Shown: positions 8,249 through 17,199 of the stretch, in pieces
Numbering within the stretch: the first letter of the stretch is position 1
How the letters are laid out: each line of letters begins with the position of its first letter
Assembly (NCBI RefSeq): GCF_024112395.2
Contig: NZ_CP078013.2
Coordinates: forward strand, 5,022,001 to 5,086,000
Reading direction: 5' to 3'
Length of the DNA: 64,000 nucleotides
Origin: Pseudomonas pergaminensis
GTDB taxonomy: Bacteria; Pseudomonadota; Gammaproteobacteria; Pseudomonadales; Pseudomonadaceae
The notes under the pieces: model-generated
Seen by the model: the letters and a program-made list of their open reading frames with translations, nothing else
What the model was told of the DNA's origin: nothing
The model's database searches: none
Program-made: the position numbers and the translations under genes

Positions 8249-8970
8249 ACCCGGGCCTCGGGCTTGTGTGCCACAAAACGCATCATCCATTCCGCCACGG
8301 TTGCACCGTGGTGGTCACGCTCCAGGCTGGCGACGCCGTTGGTGTAGACCTTTTCGCCCAAGGTTGTCTGAAGGATCTCCAGCAACTCGCGGGAATAGTC
8401 GTGGATAAATTCCGGGTGGCCCTGGAAGCACAGCACCTGGTCGCCGATGTGGTACGCCGCAAACGGGCAGAACGCGCTGGATGCAATCACCGTGGCGTTC
8501 TCCGGCAACGTGGTCACCTGGTCCTGGTGGCTGATCAACAGCGTCAGCTCTTCCACTTCCGGGCTCATCCACGGCGCCTTGGCATCGAGCTTGTAGTCGT
8601 GAATGCCCATACCCCAGCCCTGGCCGGCGCGTTCGGTCTTGCCACCCAGCAGCAGTGCCAGCAACTGGTGGCCGAAGCAAATGCCGAGCAGCTTGTCGCC
8701 GCGCTCGTAACGTTCGAGCAGGTAGGTCTTGAGGGTCTGGATCCATGGGTCGGTGCCGAAGGAGTCGGCCTTGCTGCCGGTCACCAAGTAAGCGTCGAAC
8801 ACTTCGTCGTCGGACGGGTATTCACCGTTCACCACGTTATAGACAACAAACTCGGCGGGAATCGGTTGCTTGGAGAACAGGCGCTTGAACATCTGCCCGT
8901 AGCCTTGGTATTGATCGATCAAGCCTGGACGCAGGATATCGGTTTCCAGGATACAGACGCGTAGCGACAT
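8245..8970 (-). CDS. Class I glutamine amidotransferase-like protein
   Basis: A 241-residue stand-alone GATase1 domain. The nucleophile elbow is LLGICFGHQLLA (Cys near residue 98), and the His-Glu pair of the triad is in CFQGHPEF. Related proteins of this size include gamma-glutamyl-polyamine hydrolases and GMP synthase-like glutaminases of unknown acceptor. No synthase domain or partner gene lies next to it, so the substrate cannot be inferred. It is convergent with the CorA-like gene and lies downstream of, but 84 bp away from, the end of the FadB-like gene on the same strand. Confidence 0.88.
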   Translation of the reverse strand: MSLRVCILETDILRPGLIDQYQGYGQMFKRLFSKQPIPAEFVVYNVVNGEYPSDDEVFDAYLVTGSKADSFGTDPWIQTLKTYLLERYERGDKLLGICFGHQLLALLLGGKTERAGQGWGMGIHDYKLDAKAPWMSPEVEELTLLISHQDQVTTLPENATVIASSAFCPFAAYHIGDQVLCFQGHPEFIHDYSRELLEILQTTLGEKVYTNGVASLERDHHGATVAEWMMRFVAHKPEARV

Positions 8971-9054
8971 AAAAAATACCTGACACGGTGATGGGAATAA
9001 TGCACACCCCAGAGCCTGCCTTGAAATACCCCTTCAAGGCAAGCCCCTCCTGCT

Positions 9055-11202
9055 TCACCGGAACACGTCACCTTGCGCCGCTTTCTCCAGCAACAATGCC
9101 GGTGGCGTGAAACGTTCGCCATATTGCTCGGCCAGGTAACGAGCGCGGGCGATGAAGTCGTTCAAACCGTACTGGTTGATGAACTGCAACGCACCGCCGC
9201 TCCAGGCCGCGAAACCAATGCCAAAGATCGAGCCCACGTTGGCGTCCGCCGTGGACATCAACACCCCCTCCTCCACGCAACGCACGGTCTCGATGGCCTG
9301 GATAAACAGCAAGCGGTCGCGCACATCCTGTGGCGAGATACGTTGGTCGGGCCGTTCAAAGCGGCTTTTCAGCTCTGGCCAAAGGTATTTCTGTCCACCG
9401 TTGGGATATTCATAAAAACCGCCCCCCGCCGCCTTGCCCACGCGTTTGTATTCGTTGACCAACAGATCGATCACCGCCGTTGCCGGGTGTGTCGGCACGG
9501 CCTTGCCTTCGGCTTGCAGATCCTTGGCCGTCTGCTGCCTTATATGGCTCATCAGGCTGAGGGAAACTTCATCCGACACCGCCAACGGCCCCACCGGCAT
9601 ACCGGCCTTGCGCGCTTCGGTCTCGATCATCGGCGCCGCCACGCCTTCGCCCAACATGGCAATACCTTCGTTGGTGAAGGTGCCAAACACCCTTGAGGTG
9701 AAGAACCCACGACTGTCATTGACCACGATCGGGGTTTTCTTGATTTGCAGGACGAAGTCGAAACCTCGCGCCAGGGTTTCGTCGCTGGTGCGCGCGCCCT
9801 TGATGATTTCCACCAGGGGCATCTTGTCCACCGGGCTGAAGAAGTGCAGGCCAATGAACTTGCTTTGATCCGGCACCGCCGTGGCCAGGCCGCTGATGGG
9901 CAAGGTGGAGGTATTGGAGGCGATCACGGCCTCGGCGCCGACCACGCTTTGCGCCGCAGCAGACACCTTGGCCTTGAGGTCGCGGTCTTCGAACACCGCT
10001 TCGATGATCAAATCACAGCCCGCCAGGTCGGCATCGGAGGCCGTAGGATGGATACGCGCCAAGGTGGTTTCCCGCTGTTCGGCGGTCAATTGCCCACGGC
10101 TGACCTTCTTGTCCAGTAGCGCCGACGAATGCGCCTTGCCCTTCTCGGCGGCTGCCAGGTTGATGTCCTTGAGCACCACCTCAATGCCTGCGCAGGCACT
10201 GACATAGGCGATCCCCGCCCCCATCATCCCAGCGCCCAGCACACCGACTTTGCGCGTGACGTAGGGTGCATACCCTTGCGGCCGTGAACTGCCGGCGTTG
10301 ATCTCGTTGAGCTGGAACCAAAAGGTGCCCATCATGTTTTTTGCCACTTGCCCGGTTACCAACTCCGTGAAGTAGCGGGTTTCGATCAGGTGCGCGGTGT
10401 CAAAGTCCACCTGGGCGCCTTCAACGGCAGCGCAGAGGATTTTCTCCGGTGCGGGGAAACAGCCCTGGGTCTTACTGCGCAAAATCGACGGTGCAATCGC
10501 CAGCATCTGCGCGACTTTCGGGCTCGACGGGGTACCGCCGGGGATCGAGTAGGCCTTGTTGTCCCACGGCTGCCTGGCGTCCGGATTGGCCAGGATCCAG
10601 GCACGGGATTGGGCCAGCAACGCTTCGCGGTCCGCCGCCAGCTCATTCACCAGCCCGGCTTGCAGCGCCTGCTGCGGCCGTACTTTCTTGCCTTCCAGCA
10701 AATACGGCAGGGCCTTTTCCAGCCCCAGCATGCGCACCATGCGCACCACGCCGCCGCCGCCCGGCAGCAGGCCCAGGGTGACTTCCGGCAAGCCTAGCTG
10801 CACCGACTTGTCGTCCAGCGCGACACGGTAATGACACGCCAGGCAAATCTCCCAGCCGCCCCCCAGCGCCGCGCCATTGATGGCGGCCACCAGCGGTTTG
10901 CCAAGGGTTTCCAGGCGCCGCAGCTGTCCTTTCAACACCAGCACGCTGTCGTAGAATTCCTTGGCGTGAGCCTTGTCGACCTTGATCAGTTCATTCAAGT
11001 CGCCACCGGCAAAAAATGTCTTCTTGGCCGAGGTAATCACTACCCCGGCAAGGCTGTCTTTTTCCGCCTCCAGGCGCTCCACCGTGGCCGCCATGGCCTC
11101 GCGGTACACGCTGTTCATGGTGTTGGCGCTCTGGCCGGGCATATCGAGGGTCAGCACGACGATGCCGTCCTGGCCTTTTTCGTAACGAATGGCTTGGGTC
11201 AT
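9055..11202 (-). CDS. 3-hydroxyacyl-CoA dehydrogenase/enoyl-CoA hydratase (FadB/FadJ-like)
   Basis: A 715-residue multifunctional beta-oxidation alpha subunit. The N-terminal crotonase domain shows FFAGGDLNEL, the GGGWE loop and a catalytic Glu in GLPEVTLGLLPGGGG. From about residue 325 the NAD-binding domain begins with VGVLGAGMMGAGIA, and the catalytic His is in GLHFFSPVDKMPLVEI. The N-terminus (MTQAIRYEKGQDG) differs from canonical Pseudomonas FadB, placing it nearer FadJ-like enzymes. The ATG at 11202 has AAGGAA upstream; the open frame to 11376 lies inside the thiolase gene. It follows the thiolase by 16 bp, so both subunits are co-expressed. Confidence 0.9.
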   Translation of the reverse strand: MTQAIRYEKGQDGIVVLTLDMPGQSANTMNSVYREAMAATVERLEAEKDSLAGVVITSAKKTFFAGGDLNELIKVDKAHAKEFYDSVLVLKGQLRRLETLGKPLVAAINGAALGGGWEICLACHYRVALDDKSVQLGLPEVTLGLLPGGGGVVRMVRMLGLEKALPYLLEGKKVRPQQALQAGLVNELAADREALLAQSRAWILANPDARQPWDNKAYSIPGGTPSSPKVAQMLAIAPSILRSKTQGCFPAPEKILCAAVEGAQVDFDTAHLIETRYFTELVTGQVAKNMMGTFWFQLNEINAGSSRPQGYAPYVTRKVGVLGAGMMGAGIAYVSACAGIEVVLKDINLAAAEKGKAHSSALLDKKVSRGQLTAEQRETTLARIHPTASDADLAGCDLIIEAVFEDRDLKAKVSAAAQSVVGAEAVIASNTSTLPISGLATAVPDQSKFIGLHFFSPVDKMPLVEIIKGARTSDETLARGFDFVLQIKKTPIVVNDSRGFFTSRVFGTFTNEGIAMLGEGVAAPMIETEARKAGMPVGPLAVSDEVSLSLMSHIRQQTAKDLQAEGKAVPTHPATAVIDLLVNEYKRVGKAAGGGFYEYPNGGQKYLWPELKSRFERPDQRISPQDVRDRLLFIQAIETVRCVEEGVLMSTADANVGSIFGIGFAAWSGGALQFINQYGLNDFIARARYLAEQYGERFTPPALLLEKAAQGDVFR

Positions 11203-11218
11203 GACAGATTCCTTGGGC

Positions 11219-12424
11219 TCAGAGGCGTTCGATAATGGTGGCGATGCCCATGCCACCGCCGACACACAAAGTGGCCAGGCCATAGCGCTGCTGGCGCACT
11301 TCCAGCTCGTCGAGCAGGGTGCCAAGGATCGCGCAGCCGGTGGCGCCCAGCGGGTGGCCCATGGCGATGGAGCCACCGTTCACGTTGACCCGCGCCGCGT
11401 CGATGCCCATGTCCTTGATGAACTTGAGCACCACCGAGGCAAACGCTTCGTTGACCTCGAACAGGTCAATGTCCTCAACACGCAGCCCAGCCTTGGCCAG
11501 GGCCTTGCGTGTGGCAGGCGCGGGGCCGGTGAGCATGATGGTCGGGTCGGTACTGGTGACCGCCGTCGCGACGATGCGCGCCCGTGGCTGCAGGCCCAGC
11601 TCGCGGCCCTTGGCCTCGGAGCCCATCAACATCAGTGCAGCGCCATCGACGATGCCGGAGCTATTGCCGGGCGTATGCACGTGGTGGATGCGCTCCACAT
11701 GGCTGTAGACCCGCAGCGCGGTGGCGTCGAAGCCCATCTGCCCCATCATTTCAAAACTGGGCTTGAGCTTGCCAAGGCCTTCGAGGGTGGAGTCGCCGCG
11801 AATGAATTCGTCATGGTCGAGCAGCACAATGCCGTTCTGGTCCTGCACCGCAATCAGCGACTTATTGAAGGCACCGTCCGCACGGGCCCTGGCCGCTTTT
11901 TGCTGCGAATGCAGGGCAAAGGCGTCGACGTCCTCGCGGGTGAAACCTTCCAGGGTAGCGATCAGGTCCGCGCCGATGCCCTGGGGGGTGAAATGGCTGT
12001 GCATATTGGTCTGGGGGTCGAGCACCCAGGCGCCGCCGTCGCTGCCCATGGGCACACGGGACATGGACTCTACGCCACCGACCACCACCAGGTCTTCGAA
12101 GCCGGAGCGCACCTTCATCGCGCCCAGGTTGACCGCTTCCAGGCCTGAGGCGCAGAAGCGGTTGATCTGCACGCCGGCGACGCTGATGTCCCAGTCCGCC
12201 ACCAGCGCGGCGGTCTTGGCGATGTCGGCGCCTTGGTCGCCCACGGGGGTCACGCAGCCGAGCACGATGTCGTCGACCTGATGGGTGTCGAGGTCGCTGC
12301 GTCGGGCCAGGGCGGTGAGCAAGCCGGCCACCAGGTTCACCGGCTTGACGCTGTGCAAGGCGCCGTCAGGCTTGCCTTTGCCACGGGGCGTGCGTATCGC
12401 ATCAAAGATCAAAGCTTGGGTCAT
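11219..12424 (-). CDS. Acetyl-CoA C-acyltransferase (thiolase)
   Basis: A 401-residue thiolase with all three catalytic features: Cys91 in [12 protein letters not shown], His357 in [14 protein letters not shown], and Cys387 in CVGGGMG. It would cleave 3-ketoacyl-CoA to acetyl-CoA plus the shortened acyl-CoA. It is the first gene of a two-gene operon with the FadB-like subunit. This order (thiolase first) is the reverse of canonical fadBA. The segment [17 protein letters not shown] is the usual thiolase loop. Substrate chain length unknown. Confidence 0.93.
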   Translation of the reverse strand: MTQALIFDAIRTPRGKGKPDGALHSVKPVNLVAGLLTALARRSDLDTHQVDDIVLGCVTPVGDQGADIAKTAALVADWDISVAGVQINRFCASGLEAVNLGAMKVRSGFEDLVVVGGVESMSRVPMGSDGGAWVLDPQTNMHSHFTPQGIGADLIATLEGFTREDVDAFALHSQQKAARARADGAFNKSLIAVQDQNGIVLLDHDEFIRGDSTLEGLGKLKPSFEMMGQMGFDATALRVYSHVERIHHVHTPGNSSGIVDGAALMLMGSEAKGRELGLQPRARIVATAVTSTDPTIMLTGPAPATRKALAKAGLRVEDIDLFEVNEAFASVVLKFIKDMGIDAARVNVNGGSIAMGHPLGATGCAILGTLLDELEVRQQRYGLATLCVGGGMGIATIIERL

Positions 12425-12816
12425 GACGTCCTCGAACCGCTGTGCATGTGTGCCTCTACCTTAGGCCCGATTGACACGGTTTCAATGACGGATGCGCTCA
12501 TTGCTTTTGACCCCCTCGCTCGGACGAACGGTAGCCAACGTGGGCAATTACCTGATTAATCGTTTTAGCTGTCTAGCCAAGGCATTGGCGCCAAGATGGC
12601 GATATGCCTCATGCCTTTTTAAGCTCAAAAGTTGATTAGCTGATATGAAATGGGTCTAAGCCACGAAGAACGAGGGCTCTAAGGTTCAATCAGTAAGAAG
12701 TTGCTGCCGGGTTTTGCTGGAGCAACTGTAAGAAAAGCGACACGTCATCTCGCCATACTGAAATAAAAACCGGCACGCATTTGACGCTCAGGAATAACAA
12801 CAAAAGGCAGTCAGCC
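12425..12816. other. 392-bp intergenic region with a hairpin and RpoS-like -10
   Basis: A nested hairpin (AGGCAT outside, CGCCA-aga-TGGCG inside, about 12580-12608) is followed by CCTTTTTAA and may be a terminator. Further on, CCATACTGAAA near 12753-12763 resembles an RpoS-dependent -10 element placed about 55 bp before the small gene at 12817. No protein gene seen. Confidence 0.4.
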
Positions 12817-12912
12817 ATGTTCAAACATTCGAAAGTACGTCAGGCGGGACTCATTCTGTTCGCCACCACACTGATTCTGATCTTGCCCAACTTAACCAAG
12901 GTTATGGGGTGA
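12817..12912 (+). CDS. 31-residue hydrophobic small protein
   Basis: The frame encodes MFKHSKVRQAGLILF followed by ATTLILILPNLTKVMG: a short basic N-terminus and one hydrophobic helix of about 20 residues, the shape of a single-pass inner-membrane small protein. AAAAGGCAG lies 7-14 bases before the ATG as a plausible ribosome-binding site, and an RpoS-like -10 lies farther upstream. I believe similar short ORFs occur in other pseudomonads, but this cannot be verified here. Function unknown. Confidence 0.55.
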   Translation: MFKHSKVRQAGLILFATTLILILPNLTKVMG

Positions 12913-13072
12913 CCCCTCCACGCCCACATTGCGTGCCATCACAGCACAGGGTTTGCAGCTTTTGGCAGCACCTGCCGGGACATTGCGCATAGCGGTCCTG
13001 CAGGGGCTGCCTTTTTGCGTGTCGAATTCCGGTATCGTTAGCCTAAATACACCTTTGATTCGAGCCTGCGTC

Positions 13073-13879
13073 TTGAAACCCATCATCGCCCTCCTCGCCG
13101 TGCTGATCACGCTTCCCGCTGCGGCCGCGCAATTGACCATCGAACTCGACCACACCCGCAAGACCTGGCAGACCGCCGACTTGCTCAAGCACCCACAAGC
13201 GCAGTCGGTGCAGATCGCTGATGACGTGTCCTACAAGCGCACCATGACCTATCGCGCCGTGCCGCTGGCGGTGCTCCTGCCAGGGTTGAAACCTGAGAGC
13301 CACCTGCAAGCCGTTGCCCTTGATGGGTTCGCCGCCGAACTCACGGCTGCGCCGCTGCTGGAGGCCCACGGTGCTCGCGCCTGGCTCGCGGTGGAAGATC
13401 CCGCCCAGCCATGGCCTGCGCTGGCCGACGGCAAACCGAGTGCCGGGCCGTTCTACCTGGTGTGGACCGACCCGCAAGCCGGGCACATCAGCCCGGAGCA
13501 GTGGCCGTTCCAGATCTCTGGGATTAAACAGTTGAAGACGGTCGCGGAGCGCTTTCCGGCTTTGTTGCCAGATCCAAAACTGGCAGCCAATGACCCGATC
13601 AACCAGGGCTTTGTGCTGTTCCAGAAAAACTGCCTGGCTTGCCATCGCCTAAATGGCGCCGGCGATGCGCAGGTGGGGCCAGACCTGAATATCCCCTACA
13701 ACCCCACCGAGTATTTTGGCGGTGATTTCCTCAAGCGCTATATCCGTGACCCGCAGAGCCTGCGGCATTGGCCACAGGCGAAGATGCCGGCGTTTGCCGC
13801 CAGTGTGTTGCCCGACAATGAGCTGGATTTATTGGTGGGGTATTTGAAGCATATGGCCGGGCGCAAGCAACAACCCTGA
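13073..13879 (+). CDS. Periplasmic c-type cytochrome fused to a sulfite-oxidase-like domain
   Basis: With a TTG start at 13073 the protein has 268 residues and begins with a clean signal peptide (MKPIIALLAVLITLPAAAA). Residues 20-155 resemble the molybdopterin-binding fold of sulfite-oxidase-type proteins (YRAVPLAVLLPGL, AVALDGFAAEL, GPFYLVW), but no cysteine is present to ligate molybdenum. Residues 170-268 form a class I cytochrome c: heme site CLACH (187-191) and Met238 in KMPAF as likely sixth ligand. It would carry electrons in the periplasm. The ribosome-binding site is weak; the frame stays open to 12929, so the start rests on the signal peptide. Confidence 0.8.
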   Translation: MKPIIALLAVLITLPAAAAQLTIELDHTRKTWQTADLLKHPQAQSVQIADDVSYKRTMTYRAVPLAVLLPGLKPESHLQAVALDGFAAELTAAPLLEAHGARAWLAVEDPAQPWPALADGKPSAGPFYLVWTDPQAGHISPEQWPFQISGIKQLKTVAERFPALLPDPKLAANDPINQGFVLFQKNCLACHRLNGAGDAQVGPDLNIPYNPTEYFGGDFLKRYIRDPQSLRHWPQAKMPAFAASVLPDNELDLLVGYLKHMAGRKQQP

Positions 13880-13893
13880 TCTTGACGTTGCCC

Positions 13894-13921
13894 CTGTAGG
13901 AGCCGGCAAGCCGGCGCCTAC
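13894..13921. repeat. Single REP hairpin, GTAGGAGCCGGC type
   Basis: TGTAGGAGCCGGCAAGCCGG followed by CGCCTACA forms one imperfect hairpin between two convergent genes. Confidence 0.65.
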
Positions 13922-13943
13922 AGTTGATCCGCGGTGTTCTGGG

Positions 13944-14747
13944 TTATTGCTGCTGGACAGAAATAACCGGCGTCGGCGCCACGAACACCTTGGCATGCAT
14001 CTGTTCATACCCGCCGCCACGGCGCATGCCGCGTACCGGGCAGGCGTCGAGGTAGTCCAGCCCCACCGCCAGCTTCAAATGCCGCTCCGGGCGGGCCAGT
14101 TGGTTGGTCACGTCAAAGCTGTACCAGGCGTCATCCAGCCAGGCTTCGGCCCAGGCGTGGCTGGCCAGGTGCGTGCTGTCCTCCGAGTACAAATACCCAG
14201 ACACATACCGCGCCGGAATCCCCAGGCTGCGTGCGCAGGCCAGGAACGCATGGGTATGGTCCTGGCACACGCCTGCACGGCCAGCGAAGGCTTGCGCGGC
14301 GCAGGTGTCGACCTCGGTCGCGCCAGGCGTGTAGACCATCGTCTGGCTGAGCGCATGCATCAGGTCGATCAGCGCCGTACGGTCGCGACGCTGATGGCAA
14401 TGCTGGTCGGCAAACCCGCGCAGGGCTTCATCGGGCTCGGTGAGGCGGGTACAGCGCAGGAATGGGAACGCCGATTGGCTCTCATGCTCGGCCTCGCGCA
14501 ATTCGTCGATGTCCACCTGGCCACGGGCGCCGATGATAATGGCGTCATGGGGTTCATCCAGGGTCAACACATGCAGGATGTTGCCGAACGGGTCCACCTG
14601 GGCGCGCACCGGACGCGGCAGGTCAAGCTGCCAACTCAGTACGTGCTGGCGCTCGCTGTCGTGGGGCGTGAGGCGCAGGTACTGGATGCTGGCGCGCACT
14701 TGGTCTTCGTAGTGGTAGGTGGTTTCGTGGCTGATGGAGAGTCTCAT
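13944..14747 (-). CDS. Transglutaminase-like protease-fold protein
   Basis: A 267-residue protein with an N-terminal beta-rich 'bacterial transglutaminase-like N' region (LSISHETTYHYEDQVRASIQYLRLTP) and a catalytic core containing Cys161 (GVCQDHTHAF), His197 (ASHAWAEAW) and Asp212 (SFDVTNQ). The triad is complete, so it may cleave or form amide bonds. It is the third gene of an operon with the ATP-grasp and alpha-E proteins, overlapping the alpha-E gene by 4 bases (ATGA). The family is proposed, from genomics, to process a small peptide made by the ATP-grasp ligase; no substrate is established. Confidence 0.92.
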   Translation of the reverse strand: MRLSISHETTYHYEDQVRASIQYLRLTPHDSERQHVLSWQLDLPRPVRAQVDPFGNILHVLTLDEPHDAIIIGARGQVDIDELREAEHESQSAFPFLRCTRLTEPDEALRGFADQHCHQRRDRTALIDLMHALSQTMVYTPGATEVDTCAAQAFAGRAGVCQDHTHAFLACARSLGIPARYVSGYLYSEDSTHLASHAWAEAWLDDAWYSFDVTNQLARPERHLKLAVGLDYLDACPVRGMRRGGGYEQMHAKVFVAPTPVISVQQQ

Positions 14748-15694
14748 GCCGCCTCCAGGTAGGAACTGTAGATGGCGTCGCCCAACTGGCGGACCAAGGG
14801 GATAAAGTCGGTCAGCCAGGCGTGCAGGCCTTCCTCAAGGATTTCATCGATGGCGGTGAAGCGCAGGCGCGCATCCATCTCGGCGGCCAGGCGCTGGGCC
14901 GGGCGGCCATTGATACCTGGCAGGCTGGCGAGGATCTGGTCGATCTCCTCACTGCAGGCCCGCAGTGAGCGCGGCACATCGGCGCGCAGCAGCAACAACT
15001 CGGCGACTTGCCGCGCGCCGGGGGCGTCGCGATAAATCTCGGTGTAGGCCTCGAACGACGACAACGCACGCAGCAAGGCGCTCCATTGATAGTAGGCGTG
15101 GGCCGTGCCATCCGTGACTGCTTCAGCACGGTCACCGGCCATTTCGTAGCGGGCGTCCAGCAGGCGCAGGGTGTTGTCGGCACGTTCGATAAAGGTGCCC
15201 AGGCGAATGAAGCGGAAGGCATCGTTACGCATGATGGTGCCGTAGGTGGCACCGCGGAACAGATGGGACCGCTCCTTGACCCACTCACAGAACCGGCTCA
15301 TGCCATAGCGGCTCAGGCCCTGCTGGGCGATGTCGCGAATATCCAGCCAGGTCGCGTTGATGTTTTCCCACATGTCGGCGGTAATCCGCCCACGCACCGC
15401 ATGGGCGCTGGCCCGCGCCGCGCCGAGGCAGCTGTAGATGCTGGCCGGGTTGGCCGCATCCAGGGCAAAAAAGTGCAACAGGCGCTCGGCGTGCAGTTCG
15501 CCGTGGCGTTCGTGGTAATCCTCCAGGGTGCCGGTGATCAACAGCGGCATAGCCAGTTCATGCAGGCCATCACCGCGCCCGTCCTGGGGCATCAGCGACA
15601 GCGAATAGCTGACATCGAGCATGCGCGCGAGGTTTTCCGCGCGTTCCAGGTAGCGCGACATCCAGTACAAATCCGAGGCAGTTCTACTCAACAT
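14744..15694 (-). CDS. Alpha-E domain protein
   Basis: A 316-residue, almost wholly alpha-helical protein beginning MLSRTASDLYWMSRYLERAEN, the conserved opening of the alpha-E (DUF403) family. The WMSRYLERAEN and RFIRLGTFIERADNT repeats carry conserved Arg, Glu and Asp residues. The ATG at 15694 lies 4 bp after the stop of the ATP-grasp gene, so translation is coupled. The extended frame to 15736 was not used, as it lies in the preceding gene. The domain's biochemical role is unknown; it always accompanies the circularly permuted ATP-grasp protein. Confidence 0.92.
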   Translation of the reverse strand: MLSRTASDLYWMSRYLERAENLARMLDVSYSLSLMPQDGRGDGLHELAMPLLITGTLEDYHERHGELHAERLLHFFALDAANPASIYSCLGAARASAHAVRGRITADMWENINATWLDIRDIAQQGLSRYGMSRFCEWVKERSHLFRGATYGTIMRNDAFRFIRLGTFIERADNTLRLLDARYEMAGDRAEAVTDGTAHAYYQWSALLRALSSFEAYTEIYRDAPGARQVAELLLLRADVPRSLRACSEEIDQILASLPGINGRPAQRLAAEMDARLRFTAIDEILEEGLHAWLTDFIPLVRQLGDAIYSSYLEAA

Positions 15695-15698
15695 GGCA

Positions 15699-17108
15699 TC
15701 AGTCCTCGACCACCCAGGTGTCTTTGGTGCCGCCACCCTGGGACGAGTTGACCACCAGCGAGCCTTCGCGCAATGCCACGCGGGTCAGGCCACCGGGGAC
15801 CACACGGGTTTCCTTGCCGGACAACACGAACGGGCGCAGGTCGATATGACGTGGCGCAATGCCGTTTTCGACAAAGGTCGGGCAAGTGGATAAACACAGG
15901 GTTGGCTGGGCGATATAGGCGTGGGGCTTGGCCTTGATACGCGCACGGAAGGCTTCGATTTCCGCCGCTGTGGACGCGGGGCCGACCAGCATGCCGTAGC
16001 CGCCGGAACCCTGGGTTTCCTTGACCACCAGGTCTGGCAGGTTAGCCAATACGTGGGAGAGTTCGTCGGGCTTGCGGCACTGGAATGTAGGAACGTTCTT
16101 CAGGATGGGTTCTTCGTCCAGGTAAAAGCGGATCATCTCGGTGACGAAGGGGTACACCGACTTGTCATCCGCCACCCCGGTGCCGATGGCATTGGCCAGC
16201 ACCACATTGCCGGAGCGATAGGCCGCGAGCAGGCCGGGCACGCCAAGCATGGAATCCGGGTTGAAAGCCAAGGGATCGAGGAAGGCGTCATCCAGGCGAC
16301 GGTAAATCACGTCCACGGCCTTGGGGCCATCGGTGGTGCGCATGAAGACGCGGTCATCGCGCACGAACAGGTCGGCGCCTTCCACCAGTTCCACGCCCAT
16401 TTCACGAGCAAGAAAGGCATGCTCAAAGAACGCGCTGTTGAAGCGGCCCGGGGTCAATACCACCACACTGGGGTTGTCCAGGGGGCTGGAGCTTTTCAGG
16501 GTGTCCAGCAACAGATTGGGGTAGTGGTCGATGGGCGCGATGCGTTGGGCGGCGAACAGCTCGGGGAACAGGCGCATCATCATCTTGCGGTCTTCAAGCA
16601 TGTAGCTCACGCCGCTGGGGGTACGCAGGTTGTCTTCCAGCACGTAGTACGTGCCGTCGCCATCGCGTACGAGGTCGACCCCAGAAATGTGGGAATACAG
16701 GTCGCGGTGCAGGTCCAGGCCCTGCATCGCCAACTGGTATTGCTCGTTGGCCAGCACCTGTTCGGCGGGAATGATCCCGGCCTTGATGATGCGCTGTTCG
16801 TGATACAGGTCGGCGAGAAACATGTTCAGCGCCTTGACGCGCTGGATACAGCCGCGCTCGACAATCCGCCATTCGCTGGCGGGAATGCTGCGCGGGATGG
16901 TGTCGAAGGGAATCAGGCGCTCGGTGCCCTGCTCGTCCCCGTACAGGGTGAAAGTGATCCCGGCGCGGTGAAACAGCAAATCGGCTTCGCGCCGGCGTTG
17001 AGCCAGCAATTCAGGCGGGGTTTCGGCCAACCAACGGGCGAACTCGCGGTAATGAGGCCGGACCTGCCCTGCCCCATCGTACATTTCATCGTAATAAGTG
17101 CGGATCAT
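15699..17108 (-). CDS. Circularly permuted type 2 ATP-grasp protein
   Basis: A 469-residue ATP-grasp enzyme of the circularly permuted branch. It starts MIRTYYDEMYDGAGQVRPHY behind AAGGAG at ideal spacing. Characteristic segments are DGTYYVLEDNLRTPSGVSYMLEDR, KETQGSGGYGMLVGP (nucleotide loop) and HIDLRPFVL near the C-terminus, with acidic Mg-binding residues. ATP-grasp enzymes couple ATP hydrolysis to carboxylate-amine ligation; here a peptide-like product is predicted by family analysis, but the substrates are unknown. It is first in the operon with alpha-E and transglutaminase genes. Confidence 0.93.
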   Translation of the reverse strand: MIRTYYDEMYDGAGQVRPHYREFARWLAETPPELLAQRRREADLLFHRAGITFTLYGDEQGTERLIPFDTIPRSIPASEWRIVERGCIQRVKALNMFLADLYHEQRIIKAGIIPAEQVLANEQYQLAMQGLDLHRDLYSHISGVDLVRDGDGTYYVLEDNLRTPSGVSYMLEDRKMMMRLFPELFAAQRIAPIDHYPNLLLDTLKSSSPLDNPSVVVLTPGRFNSAFFEHAFLAREMGVELVEGADLFVRDDRVFMRTTDGPKAVDVIYRRLDDAFLDPLAFNPDSMLGVPGLLAAYRSGNVVLANAIGTGVADDKSVYPFVTEMIRFYLDEEPILKNVPTFQCRKPDELSHVLANLPDLVVKETQGSGGYGMLVGPASTAAEIEAFRARIKAKPHAYIAQPTLCLSTCPTFVENGIAPRHIDLRPFVLSGKETRVVPGGLTRVALREGSLVVNSSQGGGTKDTWVVED

Positions 17109-17199
17109 GCCGAACTCCTTGTCACCCGGGCGCAAGAACCATCGCAAGGCCCGTGCCAGCGGCATAAACACTTAAAAATCAGTGGGTTGAATTACAACC

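Noticed and set aside
12929..13072. N-terminal extension of the cytochrome protein from ATG 12929
   Set aside because: The extension has no signal-like or conserved sequence, while a clean signal peptide begins at 13073.
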